Assembly (NCBI GenBank): GCA_964418595.1
Contig: CAYQMF010000025.1
Span: 1 to 61,547 of the forward strand
DNA from: CAYQMF01 sp964418595
GTDB lineage: Bacteria > Planctomycetota > UBA1135 > UBA2386
Length of the DNA: 61,547 nt
Direction of reading: 5' to 3'
Part shown: positions 1-8,174 of the stretch, in pieces
Layout: each line of letters begins with the position of its first letter
How positions within the stretch are numbered: position 1 is the stretch's first letter
Made by a program: the position numbers and the translations under genes
The notes under the pieces: generated by a model
Databases searched by the model: none
What the model was told of the DNA's origin: nothing
Seen by the model: the letters and a program-made list of their open reading frames with translations, nothing else

Positions 1-1
1 C

Positions 2-2203
2 GTCGACGCGGCCGCGCAGGCGGCGACGCAGTCGGGCGGCGCCGTCGTGCTGCGCACCACCGACGGGGAGGAGCGCGTGTTCGCCACCGACCGCTCGTGC
101 CCGCATTGCGGGTTCGCGGTGCCGCACAACCCGCACCCGCGCTACTTCTCCTTCAACCACCACAGCGGCGCGTGCGCGGACTGCGCGGGCCTCGGCCAGA
201 GCATCCGCTGCGACGAGGCCCTGCTCGTCAACCATCCCGACAAGCCGCTCTTCGGCGGCGGCATCAGCCACCGCGGCGCGGCGTTCACCTTCCTCACCAA
301 GAAGAACGGCTGGTACCACAAGATCGCGGCGCAGATGGCGAAGGCGATGGGCTTCGACCTGGACGCGCCCTATGGCGAGCTACCAGAAGACGCGCGGCAC
401 GCGTTGCTGTGGGGGAGCGACGGGGAGCGCTTCCAAGTGACCTACCGCAGCAACCGCGTCGGCAAGGCGCGCAGTTGGAAGGCGGCCGTGCAGTGGAAGG
501 GGATCGGGGCGCAGATCCAGGAGTGGTTCAAGGGGGGCACCAAGAGCGAGACCGGCGACCGGCTCGGCGTCGTGATGCGCACCGGGCCGTGCGCCACGTG
601 CGGAGGCGAACGCCTCGGCGTCGCCCAGCGGCACGTCAAGGTCGGCGGCGTGTCGCTGCCTGCGTTCACGCGCCTCACCGTGGAGGCGGCGATCGACAAG
701 CTCGCGGCGCTGCGCCTGCGCAAGCCGGAGCAGGCGATCGCGCAGGAGATCCTGCGCGAGGTGCAGAACCGGCTGAGCTTCCTGCGGTCGGTGGGGCTCG
801 AGTACCTGAGCCTCGACCGTTCGGCGGCCACGCTGTCGGGGGGCGAGGCGCAGCGCATCCGGCTGGCGACGCAGCTCGGCAACCGGCTGATGGGCGTGCT
901 GTATGTGCTCGACGAGCCGACCATCGGCCTGCACCCGCGCGACACGGAGCGGTTGCTGGCGACGCTCTTCGACCTGCGCGACCTCGGCAACACGGTGATC
1001 GCCGTCGAGCACGACGAGCACGTGATCGCGCGCGCCGACCACGTGATCGACATGGGGCCGGCGGCGGGTCGCTACGGGGGGCAGGTGGTGGCCAGCGGCA
1101 CGCCCAAGGTCGTGGCCGCCGGGGGCTCGCTCACCGGGCGCTACCTGCGCGGCGAGCTGACCGTGCCGCTGCCGAGCGAGCGGCGCACGCCGAGCGGCGG
1201 GATCAAGCTCACGAAGCTCAGCGCCAACAACGTCAGCGGGTTGACCTTCGAGCTGCCGCTGGGCGTGCTGGTCGCGGTCACCGGGGTGTCGGGGTCGGGC
1301 AAGTCGTCGCTGGTGATGGACGCGGTGCTGCCCGCGCTGCAGCAGCTCAAGGAGAAGAAGGCGAAGACCAAGGACGCCTTCGACGTGGTGGTTGTCGACC
1401 AGGGCCCCATCGGCACGACCCCCGCGAGCGTGCCGGCGAGCTACGTCGACGTGTTCACCGGCATCCGCGACCTGTTCGCGGCGACGCCGCAGGCCAAGGT
1501 GAAGGGCTTCAAGTCGGGCCGGTTCTCCTTCAACGTGGCGAAGGGCCGGTGCCCGACCTGCGAGGGCAAGGGCCAGGTCCGCGTCGAGATGCACTTCCTC
1601 GCCGACGTGTGGATCACCTGCGACACCTGCAAGGGCAAGCGCTACGACCAGGAGACTTTGTCGGTGCGCTACCGCGACAAGACCATCGCCGACGTGCTCG
1701 CGATGGAGGCGCACGAGGCGCTCGACTTCTTCGCCAACCACCCGCGCATCCGCGGCCCGCTGCGCACGATGGTCGACGTGGGGTTGGGCTACATCCAGCT
1801 CGGCCAGTCGGCGACGACGTTCTCCGGCGGCGAGGCGCAGCGCATCAAGCTGGTGCCGGCTCTCGCGCGCCCGCAGCGGATGCCCACGATCTTCCTGCTC
1901 GACGAGCCGACCACGGGGCTCCACCTCGACGACGTGCGCAAGCTGGTCGACGTGCTGCAGAAGCTGGTGGCGCGCGGCGACACGGTGGTGGTGATCGAGC
2001 ACCACATGGACGTGATCAAGAACGCGGACGTGGTGGTGGAGATGGGACCGGAGGCGGGCGACGGCGGCGGCACGGTCGTGGCGCGCGGCACGCCGGAGGA
2101 GGTGGCCGTGGGCAAGGGGCACACGGCGCGGTTCTTGAAGGCGGCGTTGGGTGGGCGTGGGGTTGGCGCGAAGGCGGGGCGGGCGGTGGAGGCGGAGGGG
2201 TAG
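2..2203 (+). CDS. uvrA: UvrA-like excinuclease ATPase, 5' end outside window
   Basis: UvrA is the damage-recognising ATPase of nucleotide excision repair. The reading frame is open from base 2, so the true start lies upstream; the first ATG/GTG inside is not the real start. Counting from base 2, one sees a zinc motif CPHCG near residue 33, a second Cys pair (CATCGGERL) near 195, the first ABC signature LSGGEAQR near 278 with Walker B LYVLDEPT just after, the second Walker A GVSGSGKSS near 429, a CPTCEGKG/CDTCKGK zinc module near 517-545, and the second signature FSGGEAQR near 607 followed by IFLLDEPTTGLH. The gene ends in a Gly/Ala-rich tail. The last roughly 460 bases are present twice more downstream in the same orientation. 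About 733 codons are visible of a family that usually has about 940, so roughly a fifth of the gene is missing to the left. Family identity is clear; whether it is the main UvrA or a second paralogue cannot be told. Confidence 0.93.
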   Translation, partial: VDAAAQAATQSGGAVVLRTTDGEERVFATDRSCPHCGFAVPHNPHPRYFSFNHHSGACADCAGLGQSIRCDEALLVNHPDKPLFGGGISHRGAAFTFLTKKNGWYHKIAAQMAKAMGFDLDAPYGELPEDARHALLWGSDGERFQVTYRSNRVGKARSWKAAVQWKGIGAQIQEWFKGGTKSETGDRLGVVMRTGPCATCGGERLGVAQRHVKVGGVSLPAFTRLTVEAAIDKLAALRLRKPEQAIAQEILREVQNRLSFLRSVGLEYLSLDRSAATLSGGEAQRIRLATQLGNRLMGVLYVLDEPTIGLHPRDTERLLATLFDLRDLGNTVIAVEHDEHVIARADHVIDMGPAAGRYGGQVVASGTPKVVAAGGSLTGRYLRGELTVPLPSERRTPSGGIKLTKLSANNVSGLTFELPLGVLVAVTGVSGSGKSSLVMDAVLPALQQLKEKKAKTKDAFDVVVVDQGPIGTTPASVPASYVDVFTGIRDLFAATPQAKVKGFKSGRFSFNVAKGRCPTCEGKGQVRVEMHFLADVWITCDTCKGKRYDQETLSVRYRDKTIADVLAMEAHEALDFFANHPRIRGPLRTMVDVGLGYIQLGQSATTFSGGEAQRIKLVPALARPQRMPTIFLLDEPTTGLHLDDVRKLVDVLQKLVARGDTVVVIEHHMDVIKNADVVVEMGPEAGDGGGTVVARGTPEEVAVGKGHTARFLKAALGGRGVGAKAGRAVEAEG

Positions 2204-2207
2204 CGCG

Positions 2208-2564
2208 TCAGCCGTCCCGGTTCCTGGCCGGTGGCGTGTCGGTAGCCGCGAAAACCCACGCGCCCCCGGCCTCCTCCGTGAGTTGCAGGCCACGCCCCTT
2301 GGCCACCGCCTCGAACTTCAGCGACAGGCGCGCGGGTTGATTCGCGAAGCGGATCCTCGTCCTCGGACCCAACGCGTCGTGCAGGACGCCGAGGAACTCG
2401 TCGAGGAACGAAGGCGCCATGCCCTCGACACCGGTGAAGTCCACGAGGATCTCCTGGCCGTTGGCGGCGGCTGCCTGGCGCAGGGGCTCCGCCAGGCGCC
2501 TCGCCGACTCCCGGCTCACAAGGATCTTGTCCGAGAGGGTGGCGCGGATCGTGAGGCTGCTCAT
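2208..2564 (-). CDS. STAS-like domain protein (DUF4325-like)
   Basis: A 118-residue protein made almost entirely of one STAS-like fold: an N-terminal strand, then ILVDFTGVEGMAPSFLDEF, the typical strand-turn-helix of DUF4325/STAS-like proteins. It is translationally coupled to the ATPase gene upstream: its ATG overlaps that gene's TGA by four bases. STAS-like proteins next to GHKL ATPases recall the SpoIIAA/SpoIIAB anti-anti-sigma/anti-sigma switch, so a small partner-switching module is a reasonable inference. The conserved phosphoacceptor Ser of SpoIIAA is not evident. No membrane segment or signal peptide. The gene lies between two copies of the uvrA 3' end, on the strand opposite to uvrA, with its stop codon only four bases from the uvrA stop. 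Confidence 0.75.
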   Translation of the reverse strand: MSSLTIRATLSDKILVSRESARRLAEPLRQAAAANGQEILVDFTGVEGMAPSFLDEFLGVLHDALGPRTRIRFANQPARLSLKFEAVAKGRGLQLTEEAGGAWVFAATDTPPARNRDG

Positions 2565-3433
2565 GCGGGGATCGACAGATGGGCCAGTGTGCCAGGGAAC
2601 AGGCTCGTCCGCCGCGCCTGTGTCTCGCGATCCTCGCGGATCTCGAGCGAGCCCTGGCCGGAGTGCAGCAACAAGAACGCCTCGCGCTGGCGTGTGTCTT
2701 CGGCCACGGCGAACAGGCCAATGCCGCGGTGCTTGTCACCGGTGCCGCTGACGCGCTCCCGCGTGGCCAGCTCGAGGGCATCCCAGTCGTACACCACGCG
2801 CTTCCTGAGGACGGGGTTGTTCCAGAGTCCGGCCTTCACGCCGATTCCGCCGTCCGCCACAACGCACACGAAGCGCGGCCCTTGCTCCACATCGACCAAC
2901 TGGATCCACGCGAAGGCACCGATCGCCGAACGACTGTGTTCGCTGGCGTTGTTCGCTAGTTCGCTGAACAACTCCGAGACGAGTGGCGTCACGTTGGCCG
3001 CGGCGATGTTCGCCGCGTTCAGCCGGTCGAAGGCCTCATTCGTCACGCGAGCTGCGTCGGCAAGCGACGCGAATGGTGTCAGCGGCAGCAGGGTCTTCGT
3101 AGGCCGTTTCGTCGCGTGGATGTCGCGGTCATCCACGGCGACTCCCATGGCCTTCAGATGATCGAACACTCCATTGCCCTTCAGGTGCACACAGACCTCC
3201 GGGTTCGCCGGAACGAGCAGGCGGCAGGGCACGCTGCGTTGACGCGCGAGAGCCAGGTAGACCACGCACCAGAGGGCCGCCGCTGGTCCGATGAGCGTGC
3301 ACGCGCGAAGGTCGATGTCGAGTTGATCGAATCGGAAGTCCGTCTTCCGCGGATCGTGCGGATCGAAGCGACGGGAAAGCGCACCCGCATGCGGGAAGTT
3401 GGGCGGGGGTTCGATCACGAGCGATGGCGTCAT
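2561..3433 (-). CDS. GHKL (histidine-kinase-like) ATP-binding protein
   Basis: About 290 residues. The C-terminal half carries an N-box-like helix (ELFSELANNASEHS), a G1 box (VVADGGIGV) and a later glycine motif (KHRGIGL), so it should bind ATP like GHKL ATPases. There is no visible His phosphoacceptor domain or receiver. The N-terminal half (about residues 1-130) resembles another STAS-like fold (DIDLRACTLIGPAAALW). The ATG at 3433 is chosen because upstream in the same frame the sequence becomes antisense to the second uvrA tail copy; the open frame runs on to 3898 but is shadow. The 4-base overlap with the next gene implies a two-gene operon. Proteins of this kind often act with a STAS-like partner in regulation or defence, but nothing here fixes the target. 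Confidence 0.75.
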   Translation of the reverse strand: MTPSLVIEPPPNFPHAGALSRRFDPHDPRKTDFRFDQLDIDLRACTLIGPAAALWCVVYLALARQRSVPCRLLVPANPEVCVHLKGNGVFDHLKAMGVAVDDRDIHATKRPTKTLLPLTPFASLADAARVTNEAFDRLNAANIAAANVTPLVSELFSELANNASEHSRSAIGAFAWIQLVDVEQGPRFVCVVADGGIGVKAGLWNNPVLRKRVVYDWDALELATRERVSGTGDKHRGIGLFAVAEDTRQREAFLLLHSGQGSLEIREDRETQARRTSLFPGTLAHLSIPA

Positions 3434-3520
3434 GAGATGTCGTCGCGCAAGGCGGCGCCGTCCTCGGCGATCATCGGCGGCGCGCCAGAGCCAGGCAACC
3501 ATGCGCACGTTCACGACACG

Positions 3521-3979
3521 CGCATCCGCGGCCCGCTGCGGACGATGGTCGACGTGGGGTTGGGCTACATCCAGCTCGGCCAGTCGGCCACGACGTTCTC
3601 CGGCGGCGAGGCGCAGCGCATCAAGCTGGTGCCGGCGCTCGCGCGCCCGCAGCGGATGCCCACGATCTTCCTCCTCGACGAGCCGACCACGGGGCTGCAC
3701 CTCGACGACGTGCGCAAGCTGGTCGACGTGCTGCAGAAGCTGGTGGCGCGCGGCGACACGGTGGTGGTGATCGAGCACCACATGGACGTGATCAAGAACG
3801 CGGACGTGGTGGTGGAGATGGGACCGGAGGCGGGCGACGGCGGCGGCACGGTCGTGGCGCGCGGCACGCCGGAGGAGGTGGCCGTGGGCAAGGGGCACAC
3901 GGCGCGGTTCCTGAAGGCGGCGTTGGGTGGGGGTGGGGCGGGCGCGAAGGCGGGGCGGGCGGTGGAGGCGGAGGGGTAG
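3521..3979 (+). pseudogene. uvrA 3'-end duplicate, copy 2
   Basis: This stretch repeats the last roughly 457 bases of uvrA, beginning in the codons for RIRGPLRTMVDVG and ending exactly at the stop codon. By eye there are nine base differences from the intact gene: six are synonymous and three fall in the Gly-rich tail, where they change two residues. The frame is intact but lacks any start of its own, so it is probably not translated usefully. Homology stops abruptly on the left, where it abuts the start region of the GHKL ATPase gene, and on the right at the uvrA stop codon. It is best read as a displaced old 3' end of uvrA. Confidence 0.85.
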
Positions 3980-4087
3980 GGCGTCGGACGGAGCGATCAG
4001 CGTGCGACGCGGACAGCGCCGACTGCGCGAGCGGGCCGTCGAGCCCCCACGTGACCTGTCACCGCGGCCAAGGATTGCGGTGGACGA

Positions 4088-4606
4088 TCAAGGTGCTGTC
4101 GCGAGGGCGCGCACCGTGCGCTGCAAGTGGGCTTCAAAGCCGGCGACCGTCGCAGCAATGCGAGCGTGGATGCGCCCGAGCCGCTCCGCGTGCGCACGGA
4201 TCAGCGCGGGGTCGAAGTCGAGCACGTAGGCGTTGCGGAAGAAGTGTCGGAACTTGCGCAGCTCGTGCAGTTCGCCGACGACTTCGGAGGGCATGACGGG
4301 AGGGCGCAGCCCGGGCACCTCGACTTGCATCTGGGAAAGGAGGTCGGCATGCCACGTCGCGCCCGTCGGCACGTTCTCGTCCAGTTGGCGGGCGACGCGC
4401 TCGCACAGCGTCTCGAGTGCGGTGTAGTAGCCGTGCAGATTGGCCGCGACCAGCGTCAGGTCGGCTCGCCGCAGGGTCGTTTCTTGGCCCCACGCGAGCA
4501 ACAGCGTCCGGGTCTCGTCGGCGCGGGCCGTGAGGGCTGCGGCATCGATCGCCACCTCGGCCGAGAGGCGTGCGAGCCGCGCAAGCAGTTGCGGATCACG
4601 AACCAT
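4088..4606 (-). CDS. HEPN-domain (HepT-like) putative RNase toxin
   Basis: About 172 residues, all-helical in appearance. The region ELRKFRHFFRNAYV near residue 125 is the HEPN active-site helix. In classical HepT the motif is RX4HXY; here it reads R-HFFR-N-A-Y, with Asn where His is expected and the Tyr kept. The ATG at 4606 is chosen because it overlaps the end of the nucleotidyltransferase gene by 11 bases; a longer in-frame extension to 4687 overlaps that gene much more. Together with the MNT gene directly upstream this forms a HEPN/MNT toxin-antitoxin pair, in which the MNT partner normally AMPylates the conserved Tyr. The long N-terminal helix region is larger than in minimal HepT. Function is inferred from motif and pairing. 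Confidence 0.72.
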   Translation of the reverse strand: MVRDPQLLARLARLSAEVAIDAAALTARADETRTLLLAWGQETTLRRADLTLVAANLHGYYTALETLCERVARQLDENVPTGATWHADLLSQMQVEVPGLRPPVMPSEVVGELHELRKFRHFFRNAYVLDFDPALIRAHAERLGRIHARIAATVAGFEAHLQRTVRALATAP

Positions 4607-4952
4607 GGCAAGGGATTCCGTCGCGCTCGACGCGCTGGCGGAACGTCGCGGGGAGGTCTTCGGCGCGCAGCACGTCGACCGGCACATCCAGTTCGCGGGT
4701 CAGCAGCAGCTCGAGGCGGCAGGCGAACCCCGAGTCGGCTCCATGCAGCACGAGGTCGACGTCACTGCGTTCGCCAAAGCCTCCCCAGGCGAGGGAGCCG
4801 ATCAACCAGGCCTTCGTCGTCGGCGGCAGATGGGCCCTGAGGCTCCGCAGCAGGCGGTCGCGCACGGCCTGCGCGCGCGCGTCCTGCGCTGCTCGTCGCG
4901 CGGTCGCGCGGGCGCGCAGGGTCGCCACCGTCTGCTCCACGGAAACCGTCAT
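4596..4952 (-). CDS. Minimal nucleotidyltransferase (MNT) antitoxin
   Basis: About 118 residues. The core motif GSLAWGGFGERSDVDLV fits GSX10DXD, the signature of MNT antitoxins that transfer AMP onto the HEPN partner. The N-terminus is a basic helix (LRARATARRAAQ) and the C-terminus holds a third acidic strand (VPVDVLRAEDL), as usual for pol-beta-type minimal nucleotidyltransferases. The ATG at 4952 is chosen over the start at 5039 because the longer version runs into sequence antisense to the third uvrA tail copy. It is the first gene of a two-gene operon and overlaps the HEPN gene by 11 bases. Antitoxin-first order is typical for this class. Confidence 0.8.
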   Translation of the reverse strand: MTVSVEQTVATLRARATARRAAQDARAQAVRDRLLRSLRAHLPPTTKAWLIGSLAWGGFGERSDVDLVLHGADSGFACRLELLLTRELDVPVDVLRAEDLPATFRQRVERDGIPCHGS

Positions 4953-5015
4953 GAGCGGATCATGGCCGCCACCATGCGGTTGCGGAAGCACCTTGTGGCG
5001 GCGGTCGGGCTGGAC

Positions 5016-5502
5016 TCGCTCGACTCCTTCGCCAACCACCTGCGCATCCGCGGCCCGCTGCGCACGATGGTCGACGTGGGGTTGGGCTACATCCAGCTAG
5101 GCCAGTCGGCCACGACGCTCTCGGGCGGCGAGGCGCAGCGCATCAAGCTGGTGCCGGCGGTCGCGCGCCCGCAGCGGATGCCGACGATCTTCCTCCTCGA
5201 CGAGCCCACCACGGGGCTGCACCTCGACGACGTGCGCAAACTGGTCGACGTGCTGCAGAAGCTGGTGGCGCGCGGCGACACGGTGGTTGGTGATCGAGCA
5301 CCACATGGACGTGATCAAGAACGCGGACGTGGTGGTGGAGATGGGACCGGAGGCGGGCGACGGCGGCGGCACGGTCGTGGCGCGCGGCACGCCGGAGGAG
5401 GTGGCCGTGGGCAAGGGGCACACGGCGCGGTTCTTGAAGGCGGCGTTGGGTGGGGGTGGGGTCGGTGCGAAGGCGGGGCGGGCGGTGGAGGCGGAGGGGT
5501 AG
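5016..5502 (+). pseudogene. uvrA 3'-end duplicate, copy 3 (frameshifted)
   Basis: A third copy of the uvrA 3' end. Homology begins about 30 bases further left than in copy 2, in the codons for LDSFANHLRIRGP, and again ends at the stop codon. It is the most diverged copy: it has several synonymous changes, some replacements (for example the signature reads LSGGEAQR instead of FSGGEAQR) and one extra T near 5287 (cggtggttgg against cggtggtgg), which breaks the frame. The rest of the sequence after the insertion is well preserved. It lies upstream of the MNT/HEPN pair and directly after the DUF433/DUF5615 cassette, reading left to right. Confidence 0.87.
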
Positions 5503-5548
5503 GAGGAGGTTCCGCGCCGCTGAGTGCGGCGCACGGAGTCGCCTGGCG

Positions 5549-5910
5549 TCATCCGCCCGTAGGACTCGACCGCGAGATCCGCACCTTGCCATGGCGCACC
5601 GTGATCACCGCCCGGGCGGCGAGATCATCGGCGTGCCGCTCGAACAGATCGCGAAGGATCGCGATGCGCTCGGCGGACGGGTAGTCCGGCAGCCGTACGA
5701 GGCCGCGGTGGGATCGTTCCTCCGCGAAGACCAGGAGACCGAAGTCCTGGTCGATCGTGATCAGCATCCGATCCTCCGACAGGGCGAGTTGCAGGATCGC
5801 TGCGTCGCCGGATCCACCTTCCACTGGGCGGCGTCAGCCACGTCGTGTCCCGCCTCGGCGAGCCAGCGCGCGAGTCGCGTCCCGGCGCAGCCGTCGACGA
5901 GGAAGCGCAC
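5549..5910 (-). pseudogene. DUF5615 PIN-like toxin, apparently frameshifted
   Basis: The N-terminal part starts at GTG 5910 and reads VRFLVDGCAGTRLARWL then AEAGHDVADAAQW, which is the standard start of DUF5615 PIN-like toxins including the first acidic active-site residue. The C-terminal part, in another frame from about 5824, reads GDAAILQLALSEDRMLITID followed by QDFG, the second half of the family, and ends at 5549. The two halves can be joined only by a one-base shift near 5825. Either the gene is broken or the assembly has an indel. Its start lies three bases after the stop of the DUF433 gene, which is the usual operon order for this toxin-antitoxin type. Confidence 0.72.
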
Positions 5911-5913
5911 GCG

Positions 5914-6156
5914 TCAGCCGACCTTGATGTCATCGAGCGAGTCGTTGGCGATGACGGCGTGCGCATACGCGAGGCAGGCCTGGATGTCCTGGGCCTCGAG
6001 GGAGGGGTAGTCCTGGAGCAGATCCTGTTGGGAAACCCCCTGTGCCAGCAGGCTGAGCACCAGTTCCACCGAAATGCGCTGCCCCCGGACGATCGGCTTG
6101 CCGCCGAAGATCTCGGGATTCGACGTGATGCGTCGGAGGAGGCTGGGGTCGACCAT
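5914..6156 (-). CDS. DUF433 antitoxin-like protein
   Basis: About 80 residues. It contains the family hallmark RITSNPEIFGGKPIVRGQRI, followed by SVELVLSLLAQGVSQ and LLQDYPSLEAQDIQACLAYA, a winged helix-turn-helix-like arrangement. DUF433 proteins normally neutralise a DUF5615 PIN-like toxin encoded immediately downstream, exactly as here (gap of three bases). The ATG at 6156 gives the standard family length; the open frame upstream to 6219 is Pro/Arg-rich and not family-like. The antitoxin seems intact although its toxin partner is frameshifted. Confidence 0.88.
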   Translation of the reverse strand: MVDPSLLRRITSNPEIFGGKPIVRGQRISVELVLSLLAQGVSQQDLLQDYPSLEAQDIQACLAYAHAVIANDSLDDIKVG

Positions 6157-6249
6157 GGTGGGAGGAGCATGCGCCCGCGGTCGGGGCCACGGCCCGCGCG
6201 CAGCGGCAGCCGGAACCACGAAGCCAACGCCCCGCGCGCAGGCCGCACC

Positions 6250-8099
6250 TCACCGCGCGCCGATGCGCACATCCCGCGCGTTGCTCGTGACGGCGCCGAA
6301 TGCGTTCGCGCCCGCGTCGGTGGCGATCGCCTGCGCGTACACGCTCCGCCCGGCGAGATCCGGCACCAGCGGGATCGGCAGCGGCAGGGATCCGCGACCA
6401 CCCTGCACCGGCAGCGGCGCGAGCCATTCGATCGCGGTGTGCAGGTGGCAGCCGGGCATGCCGGCGAAGCCGAGGTCCAGCGGCAGGGCAGCGCCGCGCC
6501 ACGTTGCGCGCGAGGTTCCGAGCAGTACCACCGCGGGCGCCGTGTTGCCGACGCCGGTGAGCGTGAGCGCGAACGCGTCGCCCAACCAGGGCAGGCCGCC
6601 GGCGTGTGGCGCGAGCGCGGGTGTGCCGGCGGCGCCGACGCAGCCGGTCCCGAACGGCTCGCACGCGGCCGGCGCGAGCGGCACGTAGACGAGCAGGTCG
6701 TTCTCGGGGGCCCCGCCGAAGGCGCCGCCCATGCTCAGCACTTCGCGCCGACGCGGATCGAACGCGAGGCTGTGGCCGCTGCGGTGTGGTCCGCGCGGCG
6801 AAGGCACGCGCTCGACCCACGTAGCGCCGTCCCACTCGAAGGTCGAGTCGACCGACGCACCCGTCCACCAGACGCCGCCGTGCAACACCACGCGCTCGCG
6901 GGCGGCGTCCCACGTCATCGCGTGGTCCACGAGCGGTGGCGGAATGACCGTCGGCACCGCTCGCCACGCGACGCCGTCGAAGGTCCAGGTGTCGCCGAGC
7001 AGGGTGCCCGAGGCGTCTCGGCCGCCGAACAGGACCACGACGCCACGAACGGCGTCGTACGCGAGCGCGTGGCGCGCGCGCGGCGGCGGCGACGGCGAGG
7101 TCGTGACCGCGCGCCATGCGCTGCCGTCCCATTCCCATGTGTCGCCGAGGGACTGCGCACCGGACCATCCGCCGAACAACACGCTGCGCTCGCGGCGCGA
7201 GTCGTGGGCCATCGCGTGCGCGCGGCGCGGCGCTGGGGCGGCGCCGGAGGCCTGGGTCCACGCCGCACCGTCGAAGGTCCACGTGTCGCCGAGGTCGCGC
7301 TGCGGCGGTCCGGCTTCGCCGCCGAAGAGCACGATGCTCTGCGCGTGCGCCGCCAGCGCTGCGCTCGCCCGCGCCGGTGGCCGCACCGCCGGTCGGAGCT
7401 GCGTCCACGCGCGGCCATCCCATGCCCAGGTGTCGTCGAGCGCCGTGCCCGCGAGCGCGCGACCGCCGAACACGATCGTCGCGCCGAGGCCTTCCTGGAA
7501 CACGGCGCCGTGGTCCCTGCGCGCGGGCGGCGCGACGCCGGCGGCGAGTTCGCGCCACGCGCCGCTCGTGAACTGCCAGAGATCGCCGCGCACGAGGCCG
7601 TCGCTGCCGCCGAACGCGAGCACGCCGCCGCCCGGCGCGGCTGCGGCCACACCGTTCGAGCGGGGCGGCAGCGCGGCGGCGGGAGTCCACGCCGCGCCGT
7701 CGTAGAGCCAGACATCGCCGAGCACGCGCCCGCCCGCGTCGCCGCCGACGAGTACGCAGCGCGCGAGTTGCGCGTCGTAGGTGAGCGCGTGCCCGGCGCG
7801 CGCGGGTGGTGCTGCCGCGGCCACGGCGCGCCAGGCGTTGCCATCTCATCTCCCAGGTGTCGTCGCGCATGCCCGTCGCCGCCTCGCCGCCGAACAGCAC
7901 GTAGGCACCGCGCGCCGGGTCGGGTGGCGCCGGCGGCGGCCGACGCGCGTGCGGTGGGGGCGACCGAGCGGTCGATCCAGGTGGTCTGCGCGGCCGGAGT
8001 TGCGCACAGACCGAGCGTTGCCGCGAGGGTGGGCCACCACAGTGCTCGGCCTCGGTGTCGAACGCGGGGGACCGGCGCTGCGCGAGAGGGACGCAGCAT
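6250..8099 (-). pseudogene. Secreted Kelch-type beta-propeller protein with two apparent frameshifts
   Basis: The main intact frame covers 6250-7824. It holds repeated blades of the type LGDTWTFDGAAW alternating with VLFGGxxG, at least seven times, which is a Kelch-like beta-propeller. The last 130 residues form a separate domain (ALPLDLGFAGMPGCHLHT) seen on other secreted proteins of this window. Upstream the protein continues in two other frames: one carries a signal peptide (LAATLGLCATPAAQ, ATG at 8099), the next the first blade (GAYVLFGGEAATG, then DDTWE). The frame changes fall near 7930 and 7845. The gene is either a recent pseudogene or is interrupted by sequencing errors. Expected location is outside the cytoplasm. 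It has no recognisable enzyme motif. Confidence 0.7.
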
Positions 8100-8174
8100 G
8101 AAGCGCCTCTGCATCAGGAACGGGTCAGGGAAGGCTCGGGACACGGCGGTCGCGCGCCATGGTAGCCGCGGCGC

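Noticed and set aside
3116..3979. A separate gene using the uvrA copy 2 frame with an upstream extension
   Set aside because: The upstream part is antisense to the GHKL ATPase gene. The join to the uvrA tail is a chance open frame.
1747..6156. Transposon or insertion sequence as the cause of the uvrA tail copies
   Set aside because: No transposase, terminal inverted repeats or target duplications were seen at the edges of the copies.
6250..7824. CRISPR-like periodicity in the Kelch gene
   Set aside because: The spaced similarity comes from coding blades in one reading frame and lacks identical repeats with unique spacers.
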